Position numbers and translations under genes: made by a program. From an uncultured Rhizobiaceae bacterium (GTDB lineage Bacteria > Pseudomonadota > Alphaproteobacteria > Rhizobiales > Rhizobiaceae): 64,000 nucleotides of DNA. The DNA lies in NCBI GenBank assembly GCA_947259295.1, contig CAMYMG010000040.1, positions 45,989-109,988 on the forward strand, given 5' to 3'. Shown here one piece after another: positions 57,985 through 64,000 of the stretch; within the stretch, counting starts at the first letter, position 1; each line of letters starts with the position of its first letter. The notes below the pieces were generated by a model. That model worked only from the letters and a program-made list of their open reading frames with translations. It was not told the DNA's origin and made no database searches.

Positions 57985-59376
57985 TCAGCCGATCACCTGC
58001 CAGGCAGCGCCGGCGAGCGCGGAAGCCGCGAGGACGGCCGGCATTGGCGCCTTGAAGCGGAAGATCGCGACGGTCGAAGCCAGCGTCAGCAGCAGGGCCG
58101 GCAGGTTGACCGTGGACCAGACCGGCACGTCAAAGGTCATGCCAAGGCCAGTCCAGGAGCGCAGCTCGCGGAAAAGGACGTGCAGCGCGAACCAGATCGC
58201 GAGATTGAGGATCACGCCGACGACCGCGGCGGTGATCGCCGACATCGCGCCGGTCAGCGCCGGGTCGTTTCGCAGGCGCTCGATGAAGGGTGCCCCGAGA
58301 AAGATCCAGAGGAAGCAGGGCACGAAGGTCACCCACGTCGTGAGGATGGCGCCGAACGTCGCGGCAAGAAAGGGATCGAGCGTTCCCGGATGGCGCAGCG
58401 CCGCCAGGAACCCGACGAACTGGACGACCATGATCAGCGGCCCGGGTGTCGTCTCGGCCATCCCCAGCCCGTCGAGCATTTCGCCGGGCCTCAGCCAGCC
58501 ATAGTCCTGCACCGCCGCCTGTGCGACCCAGGCAAGCACGGCATAGGCGCCGCCGAAGGTCACCACAGCCATCTGGCTGAAGAACCCGGCGATCTGGCTG
58601 AACACGTTGTCGGGCCCGAGCAGCGCAAACAGCAGCGCCACCGGGCCCAGCCAGAGCGCCAGGAAGATCGCCGAGACGCGCAGCGACCAGGCGAGGTTCG
58701 GGCGGGCATGGTGGGGAATTGCCTCGCCGAGGGCGGATTCGGCATCGGAGAAGGCGTTGTGCTTGTCCGCCGGATGGCCGCCGCCGAGCCGGAACAGCGG
58801 AGAGCCGGCGCGCCCTCCGGCATAGCCGACCAGTGCTGCCGCCAGGATGATGGCCGGAAAGGGGATGCGGAAGAGGAAGATTGCGATGAAGGCAGCGGCA
58901 GCAATCGAGACCATCGCCCAGTTCTGCAGGGCGCGCGCCCCGATGCGCCTGACGGCATAGAGCACGATGGCAAGCACGGCGGCTTTCAAGCCGAAGAACA
59001 GGCCGGCGACCAGCCCGACATCGCCGAACGCGGCGTAGATGTAGCTCAAGGCGAGGATCGAGACGAAACCCGGCAGAATGAAGAGCGACCCGGCCACCAG
59101 CCCGCCCTTGGTCTTGTGCAGCAGCCAGCCGATATAGACGGCGAGTTGCTGCGCCTCGGGACCGGGCAGCAGCATGCAGTAGTTGAGCGCGTGCAGGAAA
59201 CGGTTCTCGCCGATCCAGCGCTTTTCCTCGACCAGGATGCGGTGCATGACGGCGATCTGGCCGGCCGGTCCGCCGAAGCTCAGGGCGGCGATGCGCAGCC
59301 ATACACGCACGGCGTCGGCGAAGGGAATGGCGTGCGGCGACGCGGCGTGTAGCGGCTTCTTGAGCTGGGCAGTCAT
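57985..59376 (-). CDS. chrA: Chromate efflux transporter ChrA
   Basis: 463 residues with two homologous CHR halves and about ten to twelve membrane segments. Motifs typical of ChrA are visible: FGGPAGQIAVMH (first half) and FGGAYAVLAWVAQAAV (second half), LPGPEAQQLAVYIGW and TPGPLIMVVQFVGFLA. It exports chromate across the inner membrane. It overlaps chrB by 4 bp, so both are translated from one message. It is a resistance gene that may be recently acquired, but base composition is not unusual. Confidence 0.94.
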   Translation of the reverse strand: MTAQLKKPLHAASPHAIPFADAVRVWLRIAALSFGGPAGQIAVMHRILVEEKRWIGENRFLHALNYCMLLPGPEAQQLAVYIGWLLHKTKGGLVAGSLFILPGFVSILALSYIYAAFGDVGLVAGLFFGLKAAVLAIVLYAVRRIGARALQNWAMVSIAAAAFIAIFLFRIPFPAIILAAALVGYAGGRAGSPLFRLGGGHPADKHNAFSDAESALGEAIPHHARPNLAWSLRVSAIFLALWLGPVALLFALLGPDNVFSQIAGFFSQMAVVTFGGAYAVLAWVAQAAVQDYGWLRPGEMLDGLGMAETTPGPLIMVVQFVGFLAALRHPGTLDPFLAATFGAILTTWVTFVPCFLWIFLGAPFIERLRNDPALTGAMSAITAAVVGVILNLAIWFALHVLFRELRSWTGLGMTFDVPVWSTVNLPALLLTLASTVAIFRFKAPMPAVLAASALAGAAWQVIG

Positions 59377-60191
59377 GGCGCTACTTTAACGTTCGACCAG
59401 TTGTGGGTTTCGCCGGTCGCGTCGCGGCACCAGCGGTAGAGGGCGTCGTAAAGCATCATGCCCGCCTCAAGCTGGGCAAGGTCGTCGGCATATACCCGCG
59501 ACAGCCCCAGCGAAACGGCAAGCAGGCCGGCGGCTTCCGGGGCAAGATCCAGCCGCCCGGTGTCGGCGCTGCGCACGATCGCGGCGAGGCGCTGTAGCGG
59601 TTCGCTTGCCAACCCGAACTCCGCGACCATGACGTCGAACGTGCACAATTCGCCGCGGTGGCTCCAGAACACGTTCTCGATATCGAAAGGCATAGCGCCG
59701 AACCGTTCGCCGACGGCTTCGACCTCCTGCGGCGCGACAAAGAGGAATACGGCACCGGGGTCGACGAAGCGGCGGATCAGCCAGGGGCAGGCGATGCGGT
59801 CGATCTTGGGACGGGCGCGCGTCACCCAAACGGTTCGCCCCGCCTTGTCCCGCGCCGGCATGCGATCGCTCCTGACGGTCGGGAGACCGGCTTCGGTCCA
59901 GGCCTCATGTCCGCCTTCGAGCGTCTCCGCCGTGGCACCGAGCAGCCGCAGCCACGCGGCGACGCCTTCGCTGAGCTTCTTGCCGCGCTGGCAGATGACG
60001 ATGGCAGAGCCGCCGGCCAGCGCGCTGCCCCATGTCTCGACCGAGGCATGCGCGCGCCGCGTGGCGCCGGGAGTGAGGCGAGGATCGGAGGCAAAGTCCT
60101 CGTCGGTGCGGACGTCGACGAGGGCTGGGCAGTTCGGCGTGCCGACCAGGCGGGCAAGCTTGTCGATGGAAATCGAAGTTGGAGACGGCAT
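59373..60191 (-). CDS. chrB: Chromate resistance protein ChrB with N-terminal rhodanese domain
   Basis: 272 residues. Residues 1-110 form a rhodanese domain with its active Cys in IVICQRGKKL, followed by GGHEAWTEAGLP. From about residue 120 the ChrB C-terminal domain begins (TRARPKIDRIACPWLIRRFVDPGAVFLFV). ChrB proteins regulate or assist chromate export. The rhodanese fusion is a known variant. It is the first gene of the operon. There is no separate DNA-binding ChrB N-terminal domain, so it is more likely an enzyme or sensor than a repressor. Confidence 0.9.
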   Translation of the reverse strand: MPSPTSISIDKLARLVGTPNCPALVDVRTDEDFASDPRLTPGATRRAHASVETWGSALAGGSAIVICQRGKKLSEGVAAWLRLLGATAETLEGGHEAWTEAGLPTVRSDRMPARDKAGRTVWVTRARPKIDRIACPWLIRRFVDPGAVFLFVAPQEVEAVGERFGAMPFDIENVFWSHRGELCTFDVMVAEFGLASEPLQRLAAIVRSADTGRLDLAPEAAGLLAVSLGLSRVYADDLAQLEAGMMLYDALYRWCRDATGETHNWSNVKVAP

Positions 60192-60313
60192 GACGCGTCC
60201 TTCCGTTTAACGGGTTGCTGGACGCGATACTTGAGCCGGAGCCTCGTGGGGAGATCGCGATCCCCATGAGGATTTCATTCGCGCCGAACGCGGCGCCTGT
60301 CAAGCGGCGGCGA

Positions 60314-60667
60314 TCACAACTCGACCATCGTCTCGAAACCGCCGAAGATCATGCGCTTGCCGTCGAAAGGGGCGGTGGCCATGTCGAAATGCATGCGCTC
60401 GTCGGCCATGACCTTGGCGACAACTTCGTCACGGCTGGCGCGCGACTTGTAGGTGATCCAGGCGAAGATCACGATTTCGTCTTCCTTGGCATGGACGGCG
60501 CGCGGAAATGATGTGAGTTCGCCATAAGGCACGTCGTCGCCGGTGCACTCGACATAGGACAATGCGCCATGCTCCATCCATACGGAGCCGCCGAGCTCCG
60601 CCAGTTTCCGGTAGCTGTCGAGTTTCGCCTTCGGCACGGCGAGCAGAAATCCATCCACATAGGTCAT
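60314..60667 (-). CDS. DUF1428 family protein (YbaA-like)
   Basis: 117 residues. The start YVDGFLLAVPKAKLDSYRKLAELGGSVWMEHGALSYVEC is diagnostic, as are FAWITYKSRASRDEVVAKVM and MIFGGFETMVEL. The fold is a dimeric alpha/beta barrel. The family has no assigned role. Separate from the chr operon by 122 bp. Confidence 0.93.
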   Translation of the reverse strand: MTYVDGFLLAVPKAKLDSYRKLAELGGSVWMEHGALSYVECTGDDVPYGELTSFPRAVHAKEDEIVIFAWITYKSRASRDEVVAKVMADERMHFDMATAPFDGKRMIFGGFETMVEL

Positions 60668-60753
60668 TCGCGTTCCTCCTTCAGTTGCATCCGCCTAGGA
60701 CGAACAAGGTGCCGGGCTTCCGACAGGGGTGCCGCGCTTTTTGGCCTCGGCGC

Positions 60754-61143
60754 TCAAAGTACCTGTGCAGCCAGGGCCGTGTCGTAGAACTCGACCAGTT
60801 CGACGACCTTGCCGTCGCGCACCGTCCAGAAGTCGGCGACTTCCAGCACGAAACGAACGCCGGTCGCGCGGCGCCTCATATGCATTTCGTTGCGTACCAC
60901 TACTCGGTCTCCCTCGGCGATCGTGTCGATCCGCTCTACGGCGAGATACTCGAAATCCTCGTGCAATGACGCGACGCGTTCGCGAAAGCCGTGCTTGTCG
61001 ACCACCGCGCCGGCATATTTGGAGAATTTCGGGTCGGCCACCATGAAGAAGCTGATGCGGTGGTCGCAATTGTCGAGCACGGCATCGATATCGCCGCGGG
61101 CATGGTCGGCGTAGATCTGATCGACGAGTTCTTTCGGCTGCAT
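60754..61143 (-). CDS. SnoaL / NTF2-like fold protein
   Basis: 129 residues from the ATG at 61143, preceded by GGAGGGG; open frames continuing further upstream are not plausible. The start VDQIYADHARGDIDAVLDNC and the end VADFWTVRDGKVVELVEFYDT are typical of SnoaL-like small-molecule-binding proteins. Arg/Asp residues usually line the pocket but no catalytic set is recognisable. Function unknown. Confidence 0.85.
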   Translation of the reverse strand: MQPKELVDQIYADHARGDIDAVLDNCDHRISFFMVADPKFSKYAGAVVDKHGFRERVASLHEDFEYLAVERIDTIAEGDRVVVRNEMHMRRRATGVRFVLEVADFWTVRDGKVVELVEFYDTALAAQVL

Positions 61144-61222
61144 GATCCCCTCCGGGTTTGACCGGTCCAAGGATGCATGTTTTCGCCCTCGACGGAAGCG
61201 CGGCAGGTCCGAGCCCGATAAA

Positions 61223-64000
<2,778 letters not shown>

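Noticed and set aside
57919..59352. 477-codon frame antisense to chrA
   Set aside because: chrA is clear by its two CHR halves; the antisense product is a Gln/Glu/Asp/His-rich shadow.

Overview
The window is chromosomal DNA of high GC from an alphaproteobacterium of the order Hyphomicrobiales (Rhizobiales), most like the Mesorhizobium/Nitratireductor group (Phyllobacteriaceae). This placement is inferred from recognisable protein families: a ChoXWV choline importer, a rhizobial-type UvrB with long N- and C-terminal extensions, a Pth with a basic tail, BA14K and DUF4159 proteins, a PetP/PetR-like regulator pair and a groESL copy without CIRCE. No rRNA, tRNA, CRISPR array, prophage or classical insertion sequence was recognised. 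Both edge genes are cut: a DUF4159 protein at the left and uvrB at the right.

Layout. 1-3.7 kb: end of a DUF4159 / VWA-like membrane protein operon. 3.7-5.6 kb: clpS and a flavin oxidase. 5.6-8.7 kb: choline importer choX-choW-choV (minus strand), with a hairpin between choX and choW. 9.0-16.4 kb: five plus-strand genes with no assigned function (coiled-coil protein, unknown protein, AAA+ ATPase, unknown protein, membrane-anchored DUF2333 protein). They look like one machine. The operon is split by a 520-bp element in which a DUF559 endonuclease gene sits between two inverted 43-bp palindromic repeats. 16.4-17.7 kb: a visibly lower-GC pair (exported protein plus small membrane protein). 18-19.7 kb: fhs. 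19.7-23.4 kb: acetyltransferase, groESL, soxR.

23.4-31.9 kb: trmL, a pair of ABC half-exporters, and petABC (cytochrome bc1) with a clear terminator. 31.9-37.2 kb: apt, two overlapping MaoC-like genes, corA, and the ychF-pth-rplY block. 37.6-41.3 kb: paoABC molybdenum aldehyde oxidase. 41.3-49.7 kb: housekeeping genes (prs, lipoprotein, creatinase-like protein, pgeF, MidA-like methyltransferase, lgt, UbiK-like, YbjN-like, tRNA-binding protein, glycosyltransferase). 49.8-54.5 kb: MarR / OmpR-like regulator / histidine kinase operon divergent from ilvE, then a metallo-beta-lactamase-fold hydrolase. 54.5-57.2 kb: small exported proteins interleaved with two cold-shock genes. 57.3-60.2 kb: chromate resistance (chrB-chrA) and a flavodoxin-like reductase. 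60.3-64 kb: DUF1428, a SnoaL-like protein and uvrB.

The most interesting points are: (1) the uncharacterised AAA+ ATPase / DUF2333 operon; (2) the compact DUF559 gene bracketed by inverted palindromes inside it, whose left repeat supplies the gene's ribosome binding site; (3) a 34-nt element shared by the leaders of both cold-shock genes at almost identical distance from the start codon; (4) an orphan SoxR-type promoter with a ribosome binding site but no gene behind it; (5) a family of tiny exported proteins sharing a Cys/His motif.
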